Positions 51,777 through 63,034 of a stretch of 64,000 nt of DNA are shown here, piece by piece. The stretch is from the NCBI GenBank assembly GCA_018136815.1, contig CM030931.1, positions 11,047,072-11,111,071 of the forward strand, written 5' to 3'. Numbering within the stretch: the stretch's first letter is position 1; every line of letters begins with the position of its first letter. The stretch comes from Isochrysis galbana (lineage: Eukaryota > Haptophyta > Isochrysidales > Isochrysidaceae). The translations under genes were made by a program, and so were the position numbers. A model generated the notes under the pieces. It saw nothing but the letters and a program-made list of their open reading frames with translations. It searched no databases and was not told where the DNA came from.

Positions 51777-53053
51777 GGACGAGTCCTATAATGTAGGACG
51801 CACTTCAGTACTTCAGAAAGGGGGTATATTCGCCTACTTTTGAGCCCACCTTCGGGTTCCAGCCATATCATGATATTTGTGATGGGGCATTTGCAGCATA
51901 GGTCACAATTCGCTCGATAAATAGTATTTTAAAACACTTTTACGAATCTACTGCTCAACGAGCGTTTTTCGTCCTACGAATGGATACCACGAGTGGAACG
52001 CAAACCCGGACCCCAGAGCCCGCGCCCCTTGCATGGCCTAGCAGGATTGCCCGTGCGGACCGACGGAGGCAAAAATTGCGGGGTGATTCGACGCCCAAAT
52101 CGCCCCCCAACCCTACAAACGACCAGCCGCTCTGGCGCTCGTGCGCGCCCAAAGGGATCTGGCATTCATGGCCCCCCCGGCCAGATGTGCGCGCGCGGAC
52201 CGCCCCTTTCGCGCCTGGCCGATGCCCTCATACCCCCAGGCCATCGGAGGGATGGGATTGGTGAAGTATGGACGCGAGCCGCGCCGCCCACAGCCGGGAG
52301 TGTGCCGCGTGAGCCCAGCCATCGGCCGTGCGCGGGGGTGAAATCGGGCCTAGGGCCGCGAATTCGCGCCCGCACCTCGGGATTATGGCTGCAATGGGGG
52401 CTCCCATGCAGGCCCCGGCCACAACTCCCATGGTTGGAAGTTTCTCCAACCAGGGCGCCCGCGACAGCACTGGGAGTGACTGGGGGGAGGGGGGCTGCAC
52501 GACGCCATGGCGGCGCCGCACAGGCCTTCGGTCCTCTCGCGTAAACCCTAGTAACAACTGGGGGAGTCTTACACCAAAATGTTTTACTCGTAGAAATAGT
52601 TTATTTTTATTTTGTTTTTCGTCATTTCTCGCTATGTAGATGTAGAGCCACACACATTATCCTCACCAATGGTCATAGTTCTGACAGCCCCTTGGCCGCA
52701 CGACCCCCTGCGACCATCTAGACGGCAGATAAGCCATGTGACCAACACTAGACGTTCATTAAACTCATACTGCTTGCCTTAGACCCCACGGTTCGACACA
52801 GGTCAGGACACATTGGACACATGCACGTAGAACACTAACTCACTCACAACTCTCGCACTCCATCTCGTCACCAGAGCATGCGCCGTCTGGCTCCTGGCCG
52901 TCGATATCGGCTGCCGTGCGGCGGCGCTTTGGCCCGCCAAAGTTACGTGCTTGCTTGCCCCGGCGCCTAAAGCCTTCAGATGGAAAGGAATACAACAGTT
53001 GGGGGCCCCAACTTGTTAACTTGTTACGGACAAAAAAACACACACAAAAAAAC
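51777..53053. other. Intergenic with an orphan exon candidate
   Basis: A small hairpin (TATAGGACGAGTCCTATA) spans 51773-51790. A minus-strand stretch at about 52985-52840 reads FRRRGKQARNFGGPKRRRTA and ends SGDEMECESCE with a stop. It looks like a basic, nuclear-type C-terminal exon, with a possible acceptor just upstream, but its 5' part would lie where the family A element now sits. Nothing else is supported. Confidence 0.4.
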
Positions 53054-53618
53054 AAAACTATTGTTATAGTTTGAATTATGGAGCGTGCCGCGACCGCTCC
53101 CGAGCCCCAGGCGACCCTCGCCACCGCGCCCCACCTGGGACGCCCCATGCCGCCCGAGGCGGCTCGTCAGAAAGCCCTCTCAGAGCCCATCCAGCCCATC
53201 CAAACCACACCCGCGCAGGCGCGCGGGGTGGCGAGCACTGGCACCGAACAGGTTGCCACCATGGCTCTGCGTAGCATGCAGGGGGTCTTTGAGACCCCCT
53301 CCAACAGTGGGAAACCCTCCCACCCCAAGAGCACCTCATGTGGGAGGGCAGCTCTGCTGCCCTCCCCATGGTGGAAACCTCTACCATCAGTGCACCCATC
53401 ATGGGAGGGCACTTCACAACCATCAATCTTCCCTGGAGAGCACCCCATGCCTTTGTTTCCCAACTTGTTGACACACTTGTTTTCTTCACCCCACTCTTGT
53501 GGGCCACAAGTACCTACAGCGCAGTGCCCTGCCTTGGGCCCTCTTTCAACACTAGACTCCCTCTCCCACTCCCCCTCCCTTCACACCACAACCAACCCAA
53601 ACAGCACGAATCCCCTCC
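53054..53618 (+). mobile_element. Family A element, copy 3 (3' part replaced)
   Basis: From the 5' hairpin AACTATTGTTATAGTT through ATGGAGCG this follows the full-length copy at 28887-30028 to about CACGAATCCCCTC near 53618, then the sequence departs. The frame stays open and continues into unrelated DNA. The second 63-codon unit, the basic tract and the A-rich tail are all absent. Confidence 0.65.
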
Positions 53619-54064
53619 CCGTTGAGGTTGAGGTGCGCAAGCGTGGCGCAAGAAAGCGTCTCGCACAGTTGTCGGGGTCATTCACTCTGAGCGATCTATG
53701 GGCAGAGAAGCAAAAGAGGCGCGCAGAGACGGAATACGAAGAGAAAGAGGCGAGGGAGCGCAAGAAGATGCGACAGAATAAGGCGGCCGACGAGCAGCAG
53801 CGAACAAAGTCGCGGCTTATCGCCTTCCGGGCATGCGAAACGATGTGTGCATGTGGTACTGATCCGTGCCCATGGATAGGCTTTCAGTGTTGTGATAACT
53901 GTGGGAATGTGAAGAAGGGGGTTTGCAAGAGAAGGAAGGGAGTGTGTGCAATTGCGCAGGTCGGCCTCAACTCAAGTGCCTCAAGATCCGGTGGGGGGGA
54001 TCATGAGTGTGGTGTTGGTTTGTGTGCATGTAGTAGCGATCTCGAAGCCACGTCCTATGCGTGA
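53078..54064 (+). CDS. Fused ORF: family A N-terminus plus basic and Cys-rich C-terminus
   Basis: A 328-codon open frame. Residues 1-~180 are the family A ORF (starting MERAATAPEPQATLATAPH). After the breakpoint comes a different protein segment. It has a basic helix (VRKRGARKRLAQLSGSF), a charged coiled-coil-like stretch (EKQKRRAETEYEEKEARERK), then a Cys cluster spaced C-x3-C-x-C-x4-C-x6-CC-x2-C-x6-C (CETMCACGTDPCPW, CCDNCGNVKKGVC). This could bind zinc and nucleic acid. A second Cys group closes the frame. I do not recognise the finger. Either this is a longer member of family A that carries an extra domain, or an element joined to a host exon. Confidence 0.4.
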   Translation: MERAATAPEPQATLATAPHLGRPMPPEAARQKALSEPIQPIQTTPAQARGVASTGTEQVATMALRSMQGVFETPSNSGKPSHPKSTSCGRAALLPSPWWKPLPSVHPSWEGTSQPSIFPGEHPMPLFPNLLTHLFSSPHSCGPQVPTAQCPALGPLSTLDSLSHSPSLHTTTNPNSTNPLPVEVEVRKRGARKRLAQLSGSFTLSDLWAEKQKRRAETEYEEKEARERKKMRQNKAADEQQRTKSRLIAFRACETMCACGTDPCPWIGFQCCDNCGNVKKGVCKRRKGVCAIAQVGLNSSASRSGGGDHECGVGLCACSSDLEATSYA

Positions 54065-54303
54065 GGTTCTTGGCTTTTCGCGCCTCAGTGCGCAAAAGGT
54101 CAAGGTGAGTCACTATCCTCACTTCTTGAAACAATAAACACATGTCGGCCCAGGGAATTACATGAGGAAACTTTCATCCAGTGGGGCCCACCTCTACATG
54201 TCAAAGCTTGAGTTTTTATTTGACTTCATAGAAAAGTGTCTTGTCCAAGAAGCGGCAGCCTCTACACACACACGCCCTCAAAGGCATAGAGCTCAAACCT
54301 CGC

Positions 54304-55638
54304 TCATTCTGCATCTTGCCAAGCACGATCGCTCTTCGCGCTCTTCACCCAGAGCAATTCCTCTTCGGTGACAAGCCCATTAGGCAATGCCCAGGTACCT
54401 GTTACTCGGACGACTTCCCAGCGTTCACCGCCCCCATTGGAGCGTTGGCTCGCAGGATCATGACCTGAGCTGCAAGTGTGGGCTGATTCTAGCTCAACAA
54501 TTGTAAAATGGCGTTCGGTGATCCACCCCCCGTCGCATGAGCCCTCCTGAAGAGTTTGGCCAACTTCACGTTGTCCTGTCTCGGTAGAACTGCTCATTGC
54601 ATCAGCGCCAAGTCCCTTCGACTCCAATCCCACGGAGGTCAAATGCGGTCTCCATCTGGGCACCATGGCGGCATTCACGTAGAGCTCACCGTATTTTCCA
54701 TCAAACACGCATGCTCGCTCACCGCCACATCGCAACCTGCGGTGCATATGCCCATAGAGAACAAGCGGCAGGTGGCGCTGTCTGGGAGGCCCAGCCACAG
54801 CAGCCACAGCCTCTTCAAGATCTCTGTCTCCCCAATCGCCTCCGGGTGCTTTGCCCCAATCCTTACCACAAGGCGATTCTGGTGACTCTCCCAGTCCCGA
54901 GGGCCCATTGTGGGCTAAGAATATGAGTGAGTTGGTTGGGGGCGCTTCTTCCGATGCGCGCACAACCCGAGCTGCGGCCTCCTCAAAGCTTCCGACATTA
55001 TAGTGATGCTCATAGAATGGCCGCGGGTGAAATGTCGGCCCACCAGCACTGAATGGACGGCCCCCGATAACACTCAACCCGAGAGCTTCGAAGTCCCGTC
55101 GACTAAAGCTCACATCACTAGCAGAGAGTAGGTTTAATTGTTTGCGTAGCCGATCGTAAAGTGGCGAGGCTGCCGTTCCCGCAGCTGTGCTTTGCGTGCT
55201 TTCTTGTGATCCTTCGACGTTGAGAGTCCAAGAAGAGTGCTTCCGACGTATTGCCTTGGCGTCACAATCTGCTTTCACTTCTCTTGACCACGCCTTGAGA
55301 ACATTCCAAGCGTCATGATTGCCGAGCACGCTCACGACTGGGAAACGACCGTCCGAACTTGTGGCGATTGAGGCAACAATATCCACTGCTTCGTTACCAA
55401 AGTCGCCTACAAAACACGCTAAATTCGGCGATATCGCTCGAAGTGCAGACACATCGTGCTCATTCCACTGGCCATGGACATCCCCGACAATGCAAAGCTT
55501 CAACCGCTTCTGTGGCGAAACGCTCGTCAGAGCGGCGGTCATCGTGAGCCCTCTCGCACCTAGCACCAGTGCCACCGGGAGAAAATACGCTCGAGAAGAG
55601 TGCCTGACGAGCAAAAGAAAAGAAAGACGCGTGAACAT
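54304..55638 (-). CDS. Calcineurin-like metallophosphoesterase
   Basis: A single exon of 444 residues with every metal-site motif of the family: GDVHG (52-56), GDFGNE, GNHDAW, LAHNGPSGLG and YGHMHRRLR. The arrangement and the long insertions resemble the uncharacterised phosphoesterases shared by cyanobacteria and photosynthetic eukaryotes. A hydrophobic N-terminus (LSFLLLVRHSSRAYFLPVAL) could be a signal or transit sequence; a second Met at residue 33 would skip it. The substrate is unknown. The C-terminal ~110 residues include a low-complexity insert, then IVELES and WEVVRVTGTWALPNG, which complete a beta-rich end. It stands alone on this strand. Confidence 0.85.
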   Translation of the reverse strand: MFTRLSFLLLVRHSSRAYFLPVALVLGARGLTMTAALTSVSPQKRLKLCIVGDVHGQWNEHDVSALRAISPNLACFVGDFGNEAVDIVASIATSSDGRFPVVSVLGNHDAWNVLKAWSREVKADCDAKAIRRKHSSWTLNVEGSQESTQSTAAGTAASPLYDRLRKQLNLLSASDVSFSRRDFEALGLSVIGGRPFSAGGPTFHPRPFYEHHYNVGSFEEAAARVVRASEEAPPTNSLIFLAHNGPSGLGESPESPCGKDWGKAPGGDWGDRDLEEAVAAVAGPPRQRHLPLVLYGHMHRRLRCGGERACVFDGKYGELYVNAAMVPRWRPHLTSVGLESKGLGADAMSSSTETGQREVGQTLQEGSCDGGWITERHFTIVELESAHTCSSGHDPASQRSNGGGERWEVVRVTGTWALPNGLVTEEELLWVKSAKSDRAWQDAE

Positions 55639-56493
55639 CTCTTGCTAGCTAAGGTAGAAGCTTTGCCGCACTAGACGCCAGAGTCTACTGAATCTGCATA
55701 GCCGTGATGCCGCTTACGCCAAGCCCAATCCGCACCACCGATACCTTCCACCGCAGGACATGTGCCACTCAATCTCCCCCGCTCGCGTGCCCTTTCGTTC
55801 TTCCCCCCTCCCACCGCCTCCTCCCCTTCTCAGATCAAGTGTAGAGTGGCTCACGCAGCGTGGCGCAGTTGGGCGCCACCTTGCGGGAGACGTTGCGTCT
55901 CGACGTGACATCATGAAGGGAGCAGGGCTCTGACGCGCATTGAGTGCCAAACGCGCAAGACTGTTGGCGCACGCCTCGCAGGTCTACAGATCCAGTCAGG
56001 GCGGGTTACAGAGGCAGAGGAGAGGGGCACACCGGATCCGCGCGCAAGGGCGCATCGCTGTTTGCTCTTTCACTGCTTCTTCACACTTTTACTCGTTAAG
56101 ATTTTGAACTTTGAAATGTAGATAGGAATAGGAATATGTCGATATAAACGTAACCTCCAGCAGATGTCGTACCCCGCTCGCGCCAGCAGCCGCTCCGCAA
56201 AAATATCGGAGGGGGCAGCCCGTGCGCCTACCTAAAAAAAAAATGAAGAGATGAGATTTTTGTATTTGTTCGGGGAGAGCGGACCAGACACAAAAGGGGG
56301 TCATGAAGAATGGCTCTACTCCTATCTCTAGATTGATCGAGACGGCTGACTCGCGATCCTTCTCTTCATCACATCTAAAAATACCAGATCAGTGAGAGAG
56401 AACCAAAGAGAAGAGAAAGCTCGAGAGCGCCCGACGCGAGACACGTCCATCCGACCGTGTCTGTCTCGTCTCACCTCGTCTACACAGAAAGAG
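55639..56493. other. Intergenic, upstream of HSP70 copy 1
   Basis: No gene was seen. The last ~120 bases (56370-56490) form a purine- then pyrimidine-rich leader before the HSP70 arm. No convincing array of heat-shock elements (alternating GAA/TTC) was found by eye. Confidence 0.5.
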
Positions 56494-56516
56494 CCACCAC
56501 TCGTCCAGCCGCAGCC

Positions 56517-58439
56517 ATGGGAGTGGACAAGAAGCGTGTGTCCGGCCCCGCCATCGGCATCGACCTTGGCACCACCTACTCCTGCGTCGGCGTCTGGCAG
56601 AACGACCGGGTCGAGATCATCGCCAACGACCAGGGCAACCGCACGACTCCCTCCTTCGTCGCGTTCACGGAGACCGAGCGGATGATCGGCGACGCGGCGA
56701 AGAACCAGGCGGCGATGAACCCGCGCAACACGGTCTTCGACGCAAAGCGACTCATCGGCCGCCGCTTCTCCGACAAGAGCACGCAGGCCGACATGAAGCA
56801 CTTCCCCTTTGCCGTTGTCCAAAAGGATGGTGACAAGCCGGCCATCCGTGTCGAATACAAGGGCGAGACCAAGGAGTTCCTGCCGGAAGAGATCTCGTCG
56901 ATGGTGCTCACAAAGATGAAGGAGACCGCCGAGGCCTACCTTGGCCAGGAGGTCACGAACGCCGTCGTCACCGTGCCCGCCTACTTCAATGACGCGCAGC
57001 GAGCAGCCACCAAGGATGCGGGCACCATCGCCGGCCTCAACGTGCTGCGCATCATCAATGAGCCGACGGCGGCGGCCATCGCGTACGGGCTCGACAAGCA
57101 GACGAGCGCCGAGCGCAACGTGCTCATCTTTGATCTCGGCGGAGGTACCTTCGACGTCTCGCTTCTCACGATCGAGGATGGCGTCTTCGAGGTGAAGGCC
57201 ACCGCCGGCGACACGCACCTAGGTGGCGAAGACTTCGACAACAGGATGGTCGACCACTTTGTGCAGGAGTTCAAGCGCAAGCACAAGAAGGATATTTCTG
57301 GCAACGCCCGAGCGATGCGGCGACTTCGTACCGCGTGCGAGCGTGCGAAGCGCTCGCTCTCTTCGTCTGCGCAGACGGCGATCGAGATTGACTCGTTGTT
57401 CGAGGGCGTGGACTTCTTTTCGTCAATCACGCGGGCGCGCTTCGAGGAGCTATGCATGGATCTCTTCCGGTCGACGATGACGCCGGTCGAATCAGTTCTG
57501 AAGGACGCCAAGATGAGCAAGAGCCAGGTCTCTGACGTGGTGCTCGTCGGCGGCTCGACGCGCATCCCGAAGATCCAGCAGCTCCTCACCGACTTCTTCA
57601 ACGGCAAGGAACCGTCGCGGTCCATCAACCCGGACGAAGCTGTTGCGTACGGCGCGGCGGTGCAGGCGGCGATCCTGACGGACAACATCTCAGAGAAGAC
57701 AGCTGGCATGGTGCTCCTCGACTGCACTCCCTTGTCCCTCGGTCTCGAGACGAGCGGCGAGGTCATGACCACCCTGGTGCCCAAGGGCACAACCATCCCA
57801 GCAAGCAAGAAGCAGATCTTCTCCACGTACGCCGATAACCAGCCGGCGGTCACGATCCAGGTGTATGAGGGCGAGCGCGCACGCACGAGAGACAACAACA
57901 AGCTGGGCGAGTTCACCCTCACGGGCATCCCGCCGATGCCGCGCGGCACGCCGCAGATTGAGGTGACGTTCGATATCGACGCCAACGGCATGCTACAAGT
58001 GTCAGCCGTCGAGAAGTCGACTGGCAAGGCCGAGAAGGTCACCATCACAAATGACGCCTCTCGCCTGTCGAAGGAGGATGTGGAGAAGATGACTGCGGAC
58101 GCCGAAAAGTACGCCAAGGAGGACGAGCAATTCAAGCAGAAAGTCGAGGCCAAGAACGCCCTCGAGAACTATTGCTACTCGATGAAGAATACCTTGAGCG
58201 AGGACACTGTCAAGAGCAAAGTGAACGAATCGCAGCTGTCTACGGCGATGAACGCGATCACCGAAGCTCTGGGATGGCTCGAGCGCAACCAATTGGCGGA
58301 GAAGGACGAGTTCGACGATCAGCGCAAGTCCGTCGAGAAAGCTTGTCAGCCTGTCGTTGCGTCACTCTCGTCGGCGGGCGGTGCAGCCGCAGCGACAGGC
58401 GGCGCGGGCGGCGCGCCCAACGTCGAGGAGGTCGATTAA
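56517..58439 (+). CDS. HSP70: Cytosolic HSP70, copy 1
   Basis: Single exon, 640 residues. It has the three classic signatures: [14 protein letters not shown] near the start, [16 protein letters not shown] around residue 200, and [17 protein letters not shown] around 340. It ends in [10 protein letters not shown], whose EEVD binds TPR co-chaperones and marks the cytosolic form. It folds client proteins using ATP with J-domain and exchange-factor partners. The linker region has [19 protein letters not shown], slightly different from the usual LLDVTPLSLG. Intronless. The ATG at the start of [13 protein letters not shown] is chosen because both arms share it; the frame upstream in copy 1 is 5' leader. 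Identical in protein to copy 2. Confidence 0.97.
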   Translation: MGVDKKRVSGPAIGIDLGTTYSCVGVWQNDRVEIIANDQGNRTTPSFVAFTETERMIGDAAKNQAAMNPRNTVFDAKRLIGRRFSDKSTQADMKHFPFAVVQKDGDKPAIRVEYKGETKEFLPEEISSMVLTKMKETAEAYLGQEVTNAVVTVPAYFNDAQRAATKDAGTIAGLNVLRIINEPTAAAIAYGLDKQTSAERNVLIFDLGGGTFDVSLLTIEDGVFEVKATAGDTHLGGEDFDNRMVDHFVQEFKRKHKKDISGNARAMRRLRTACERAKRSLSSSAQTAIEIDSLFEGVDFFSSITRARFEELCMDLFRSTMTPVESVLKDAKMSKSQVSDVVLVGGSTRIPKIQQLLTDFFNGKEPSRSINPDEAVAYGAAVQAAILTDNISEKTAGMVLLDCTPLSLGLETSGEVMTTLVPKGTTIPASKKQIFSTYADNQPAVTIQVYEGERARTRDNNKLGEFTLTGIPPMPRGTPQIEVTFDIDANGMLQVSAVEKSTGKAEKVTITNDASRLSKEDVEKMTADAEKYAKEDEQFKQKVEAKNALENYCYSMKNTLSEDTVKSKVNESQLSTAMNAITEALGWLERNQLAEKDEFDDQRKSVEKACQPVVASLSSAGGAAAATGGAGGAPNVEEVD

Positions 58440-58808
58440 GTGTAAGCGGTCTGCAAAAAGAGCATCTTAGGCTGAATGGTGCCTGCGCCCACAACATGCG
58501 CACGGCACTCTTCCAAGGCGGCTGCATGTCGCTCTCTAATTGGATTGTGTATCCACATAGGCATCTTTTAGGGTTCTCGTACCGGACACTAGCTAGTCCA
58601 GGTCCGGTCCGGTTCGTAGCAAAAATTTCTTATCAAACTAGATGCTGCTAGCACGGCAGGGTGCTTGTGCTACTCGTTATTACCCGCCATAACCTACCGT
58701 ATCCCCTTTCCCCTCCCCCAATTTCCTTCTCGCGGAATCCCGGTGGAGGAGAGGCCGCGCGCACTGCTTCGACGTAGGGGCATGAGTGAGAAGGGGGGGT
58801 AAGAGTGG

Positions 58809-59974
58809 ATGATACCCCTTTTCGGACGCTGTCCTACCCTGCTAGTGGCTTGCGTCGGCAGAAGTCTTAGTCGATTTTTCGATGCTACGCCCCCCACAGC
58901 CCCACCGAGAGCTGGTTCGCCAGTGTCTGATTCGATTGTCGTGATCTCGGACGCAGGCCCCGTTGCCGATGCGTCTCGCCTGCTTCATCGGAAGGACTCG
59001 GAAACCAACGCATTGCAAGACGGGACCGAGGCGGAAGTGGACTGCTTCACGCCGTGGGAGTGGCCCATAAAGGACCGCTCTACAACGCCAGGCCCTCCAA
59101 ACACGGTGAAGAAACGCCGCAGCAAGTGGCAGGTCTTCGACCGTGATGCAATTTCGGGGGTCCATCGGTGGCAGGATGTCACGCCTTCCATCGCCCAAGA
59201 AATCGCTGAGCAAGCGGCAGCGGCGGAGCCATCGGAGCCTTCCATCTTGTCTCGACTGGGCTCCCAAGGCATCCATGCACTATCTCCGAGCGCCTCCTTC
59301 ACGGCTGGCGACGAGGGAGTGGCCGAACCGACCGATTCGTTCGTAGCCGAAAGGCCACTTGAAACCTGGGATGTTGGGCCCGACTCGGGAGAAGATGACA
59401 CGCCCGAGATGCCAGAACACCGGAGCATGCAGGCCCTCAAAACCAAGCCCTCAGACGCCGCCGCAGGAGAGAGTACTCCACAGGCATTGTGTGGCGATGG
59501 GGCTGCCGCTAGGGGCCTCAGTGCGGCCGGTTTTTCTGAGTTGTCGAAGCTTCCGAAGACTGACTTGCAAAAGTCCCTGGAGAAGGAATGGTCACGCCAA
59601 ATGGATCAACCTCGGCATCCGACGGACCGTCGAGGGCTAGGCTATGATGGCGTGCCTAACCCCTCTAGTTCAGCAAAGGCATCCCATTCGTGCCGCAGAC
59701 GGTAGCCGCCGCTATCGAGCGAGTGCCCCACGTCGATGAATCTTCTCTGTCCAGGCCAGCCTCCAATCCAACCACCCCGTCACCCGGAGCCGGAACCTCA
59801 CTTCCGGTAGAATCTATCGCGGATACGCCGCCGCCGCTCTACCCTCGTCACTGCCTCTATGTCCGCGATCTCGTGGTCTGCCGTGCCGACGGCGACCGCG
59901 CGGCTCAAGGGTTCGTTCTCCCAGACGTTGCCCTCACGGTGAACAGCACCCTGGCAACTCTTGTCAGGCCCTAA
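58809..59974 (+). CDS. Unknown protein in the centre of the HSP70 palindrome
   Basis: An open frame (58809-59705, 298 codons) with gene-like codon use. The ordered stretch KKRRSKWQVFDRDAISGVHR is followed by QDVTPSIAQEIAEQAAAAEP, an acidic Ser/Pro-rich middle, then LQKSLEKEWSRQMDQP and DRRGLGYDGVPNP. A second frame (59690-59974) continues with PPPLYPRHCLYVRDLVVCRA and ends LATLVRP. The two may belong together through a tiny intron or frameshift near 59660-59690, which I could not resolve. The first residues (IPLFGRCPTLLVACVG) look like non-coding read-through, so the true start may be later. No family recognised. Confidence 0.4.
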
Positions 59975-60283
59975 CATTGACATTGATAGAAGCACCGCAT
60001 CCGCCTAGAGTACATAAAACACTCTAATACTCTGGATGCGACAAGATACCGCTTGCTTGGGACTCGTAGGGATTCGTAGACTTGAAAGGATAACTCGGAA
60101 GACTCGGGGATACTCAGGGGCTGCAGGTCCCCAACAGGCAACAGGCGATACACAGCTCAAAACACACAAATCAACACTCTGCACTCAAACATAAACAGTA
60201 ACAAGAGAGAAACTTTGGTTTAACGGACCCCCTCTCATGAGCGGGACCAGGAGTGCTCGTCAGAAAAAGAGGAGAGAGCTGAC
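59975..60283. other. Intergenic part of the palindrome centre
   Basis: About 300 bases between the unknown gene and the second arm. CTCGGAAGACTCGGGGATAC-like words near 60090 repeat ACTCGG/ACTCGG. Nothing else was seen. Confidence 0.4.
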
Positions 60284-60526
60284 GCCGTGCTAGCAGCATC
60301 TAGTTTGATAAGAAATTTTTGCTACGAACGACGAACGCACGAACTAGAACGAACCGGACCGGACCTGGACTAGCTAGTGTCCGGTACGAGAACCCTAAAA
60401 GATGCCTATGTGGATACACAATCCAATTAGAGAGCGACATGCAGCCGCCTTGGAAGAGTGCCGTGCGCATGTTGTGGGCGCAGGCACCATTCAGCCTAAG
60501 ATGCTCTTTTTGCAGACCGCTTACAC

Positions 60527-62449
60527 TTAATCGACCTCCTCGACGTTGGGCGCGCCGCCCGCGCCGCCTGTCGCTGCGGCTGCACCGCCCGCCGACGAGA
60601 GTGACGCAACGACAGGCTGACAAGCTTTCTCGACGGACTTGCGCTGATCGTCGAACTCGTCCTTCTCCGCCAATTGGTTGCGCTCGAGCCATCCCAGAGC
60701 TTCGGTGATCGCGTTCATCGCCGTAGACAGCTGCGATTCGTTCACTTTGCTCTTGACAGTGTCCTCGCTCAAGGTATTCTTCATCGAGTAGCAATAGTTC
60801 TCGAGGGCGTTCTTGGCCTCGACTTTCTGCTTGAATTGCTCGTCCTCCTTGGCGTACTTTTCGGCGTCCGCAGTCATCTTCTCCACATCCTCCTTCGACA
60901 GGCGAGAGGCGTCATTTGTGATGGTGACCTTCTCGGCCTTGCCAGTCGACTTCTCGACGGCTGACACTTGTAGCATGCCGTTGGCGTCGATATCGAACGT
61001 CACCTCAATCTGCGGCGTGCCGCGCGGCATCGGCGGGATGCCCGTGAGGGTGAACTCGCCCAGCTTGTTGTTGTCTCTCGTGCGTGCGCGCTCGCCCTCA
61101 TACACCTGGATCGTGACCGCCGGCTGGTTATCGGCGTACGTGGAGAAGATCTGCTTCTTGCTTGCTGGGATGGTTGTGCCCTTGGGCACCAGGGTGGTCA
61201 TGACCTCGCCGCTCGTCTCGAGACCGAGGGACAAGGGAGTGCAGTCGAGGAGCACCATGCCAGCTGTCTTCTCTGAGATGTTGTCCGTCAGGATCGCCGC
61301 CTGCACCGCCGCGCCGTACGCAACAGCTTCGTCCGGGTTGATGGACCGCGACGGTTCCTTGCCGTTGAAGAAGTCGGTGAGGAGCTGCTGGATCTTCGGG
61401 ATGCGCGTCGAGCCGCCGACGAGCACCACGTCAGAGACCTGGCTCTTGCTCATCTTGGCGTCCTTCAGAACTGATTCGACCGGCGTCATCGTCGACCGGA
61501 AGAGATCCATGCATAGCTCCTCGAAGCGCGCCCGCGTGATTGACGAAAAGAAGTCCACGCCCTCGAACAACGAGTCAATCTCGATCGCCGTCTGCGCAGA
61601 CGAAGAGAGCGAGCGCTTCGCACGCTCGCACGCGGTACGAAGTCGCCGCATCGCTCGGGCGTTGCCAGAAATATCCTTCTTGTGCTTGCGCTTGAACTCC
61701 TGCACAAAGTGGTCGACCATCCTGTTGTCGAAGTCTTCGCCACCTAGGTGCGTGTCGCCGGCGGTGGCCTTCACCTCGAAGACGCCATCCTCGATCGTGA
61801 GAAGCGAGACGTCGAAGGTACCTCCGCCGAGATCAAAGATGAGCACGTTGCGCTCGGCGCTCGTCTGCTTGTCGAGCCCGTACGCGATGGCCGCCGCCGT
61901 CGGCTCATTGATGATGCGCAGCACGTTGAGGCCGGCGATGGTGCCCGCATCCTTGGTGGCTGCTCGCTGCGCGTCATTGAAGTAGGCGGGCACGGTGACG
62001 ACGGCGTTCGTGACCTCCTGGCCAAGGTAGGCCTCGGCGGTCTCCTTCATCTTTGTGAGCACCATCGACGAGATCTCTTCCGGCAGGAACTCCTTGGTCT
62101 CGCCCTTGTATTCGACACGGATGGCCGGCTTGTCACCATCCTTTTGGACAACGGCAAAGGGGAAGTGCTTCATGTCGGCCTGCGTGCTCTTGTCGGAGAA
62201 GCGGCGGCCGATGAGTCGCTTTGCGTCGAAGACCGTGTTGCGCGGGTTCATCGCCGCCTGGTTCTTCGCCGCGTCGCCGATCATCCGCTCGGTCTCCGTG
62301 AACGCGACGAAGGAGGGAGTCGTGCGGTTGCCCTGGTCGTTGGCGATGATCTCGACCCGGTCGTTCTGCCAGACGCCGACGCAGGAGTAGGTGGTGCCAA
62401 GGTCGATGCCGATGGCGGGGCCGGACACACGCTTCTTGTCCACTCCCAT
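60527..62449 (-). CDS. HSP70: Cytosolic HSP70, copy 2
   Basis: Single exon, 640 residues, identical in every residue to copy 1, including GIDLGTTYS, the two other HSP70 signatures and the EEVD end. It is transcribed toward copy 1, so the two genes are tail to tail. The 5' flank differs from copy 1 beyond 62472, so expression may differ even though the product is the same. Upstream on its sense strand is a GA-rich region (the complement of the CT tract at 62869-62962), shared with the divergent gene that starts at 63035. Confidence 0.97.
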   Translation of the reverse strand: MGVDKKRVSGPAIGIDLGTTYSCVGVWQNDRVEIIANDQGNRTTPSFVAFTETERMIGDAAKNQAAMNPRNTVFDAKRLIGRRFSDKSTQADMKHFPFAVVQKDGDKPAIRVEYKGETKEFLPEEISSMVLTKMKETAEAYLGQEVTNAVVTVPAYFNDAQRAATKDAGTIAGLNVLRIINEPTAAAIAYGLDKQTSAERNVLIFDLGGGTFDVSLLTIEDGVFEVKATAGDTHLGGEDFDNRMVDHFVQEFKRKHKKDISGNARAMRRLRTACERAKRSLSSSAQTAIEIDSLFEGVDFFSSITRARFEELCMDLFRSTMTPVESVLKDAKMSKSQVSDVVLVGGSTRIPKIQQLLTDFFNGKEPSRSINPDEAVAYGAAVQAAILTDNISEKTAGMVLLDCTPLSLGLETSGEVMTTLVPKGTTIPASKKQIFSTYADNQPAVTIQVYEGERARTRDNNKLGEFTLTGIPPMPRGTPQIEVTFDIDANGMLQVSAVEKSTGKAEKVTITNDASRLSKEDVEKMTADAEKYAKEDEQFKQKVEAKNALENYCYSMKNTLSEDTVKSKVNESQLSTAMNAITEALGWLERNQLAEKDEFDDQRKSVEKACQPVVASLSSAGGAAAATGGAGGAPNVEEVD

Positions 62450-62868
62450 GGCTGCGGCTGGACGAGTGGTGGTAGGTGATTGACTGCGACGAGAGATGTG
62501 GAGAGGCGACCCCTGTCGGACGAATGGCTCGAGAGAGTTCGGTGAGAGAGAGATCCGTATTCGAGGCGTCTAGCGCCGGAAGGACAACCCGAACCATAAA
62601 TAAAACGGAGAGGAGAGAGAGCTTTCGAGTCATCGCGGTGCGTCCCGACGCGTCTGGGTGTGTGTGTGTGTGGAGAAGAAATATCTAGTGTGGAGAGAAT
62701 ATCTAATCTACGCGAAAGAAGTTTTAAGCCCCTCGCACTTACAAGTGTCTCTTTCTTCTCTCCCAATATATTCCACTCCTCCTTCTTCCCTAGGAGTACT
62801 CTACAAAACTTCTCCTCTTCTCTTTCCCTCTTCCTCCTCGATCTCTTATTATTGTCCCTCTTCTCTGG

Positions 62869-62966
<98 letters not shown>

Positions 62967-63034
62967 TTTCTCTCTTGTCATTTTCTCTTAGCCCCCCACC
63001 CCCCAAACAACTTCCTATCTCGGATGGGGTTGGG
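62450..63034. promoter_or_regulatory. Divergent promoter region between HSP70 copy 2 and the type II protein
   Basis: A head-to-head intergenic region of 585 bases. A CT-repeat tract (62869-62962, with two CTAT interruptions) lies on the sense strand of the rightward gene, about 70 bases before its ATG. Possible GAA/TTC words are present near 62680-62730 (GAAGAAATATC and GAAAGAAGTTTT), but a regular heat-shock element is not clear. Promoter role is inferred from position. Confidence 0.5.

Larger units (their letters stand above)
56494..62472. repeat. Palindromic duplication: two HSP70-bearing arms around a 1.6-kb centre
   Basis: The arms are 56494-58657 (plus) and 60284-62472 (minus); the centre is 58658-60283. 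Frames on all strands across the HSP70 coding part translate identically in the two arms, so the DNA there is identical or nearly so. The only indel found is 25 extra bases made of TTCGT-like words in the 3' untranslated part of the second arm (about 60324-60348). Identity begins 23 bases before the ATG and ends about 218 bases after the stop codon of copy 1, so the promoters differ. Confidence 0.95.

Noticed and set aside
56981-58153. 390-codon open frame antisense to HSP70 copy 1 (and its twin in copy 2)
   Set aside because: Shadow of a highly biased GC-rich gene; it is identical in both arms only because the DNA is duplicated, and it has no domain.
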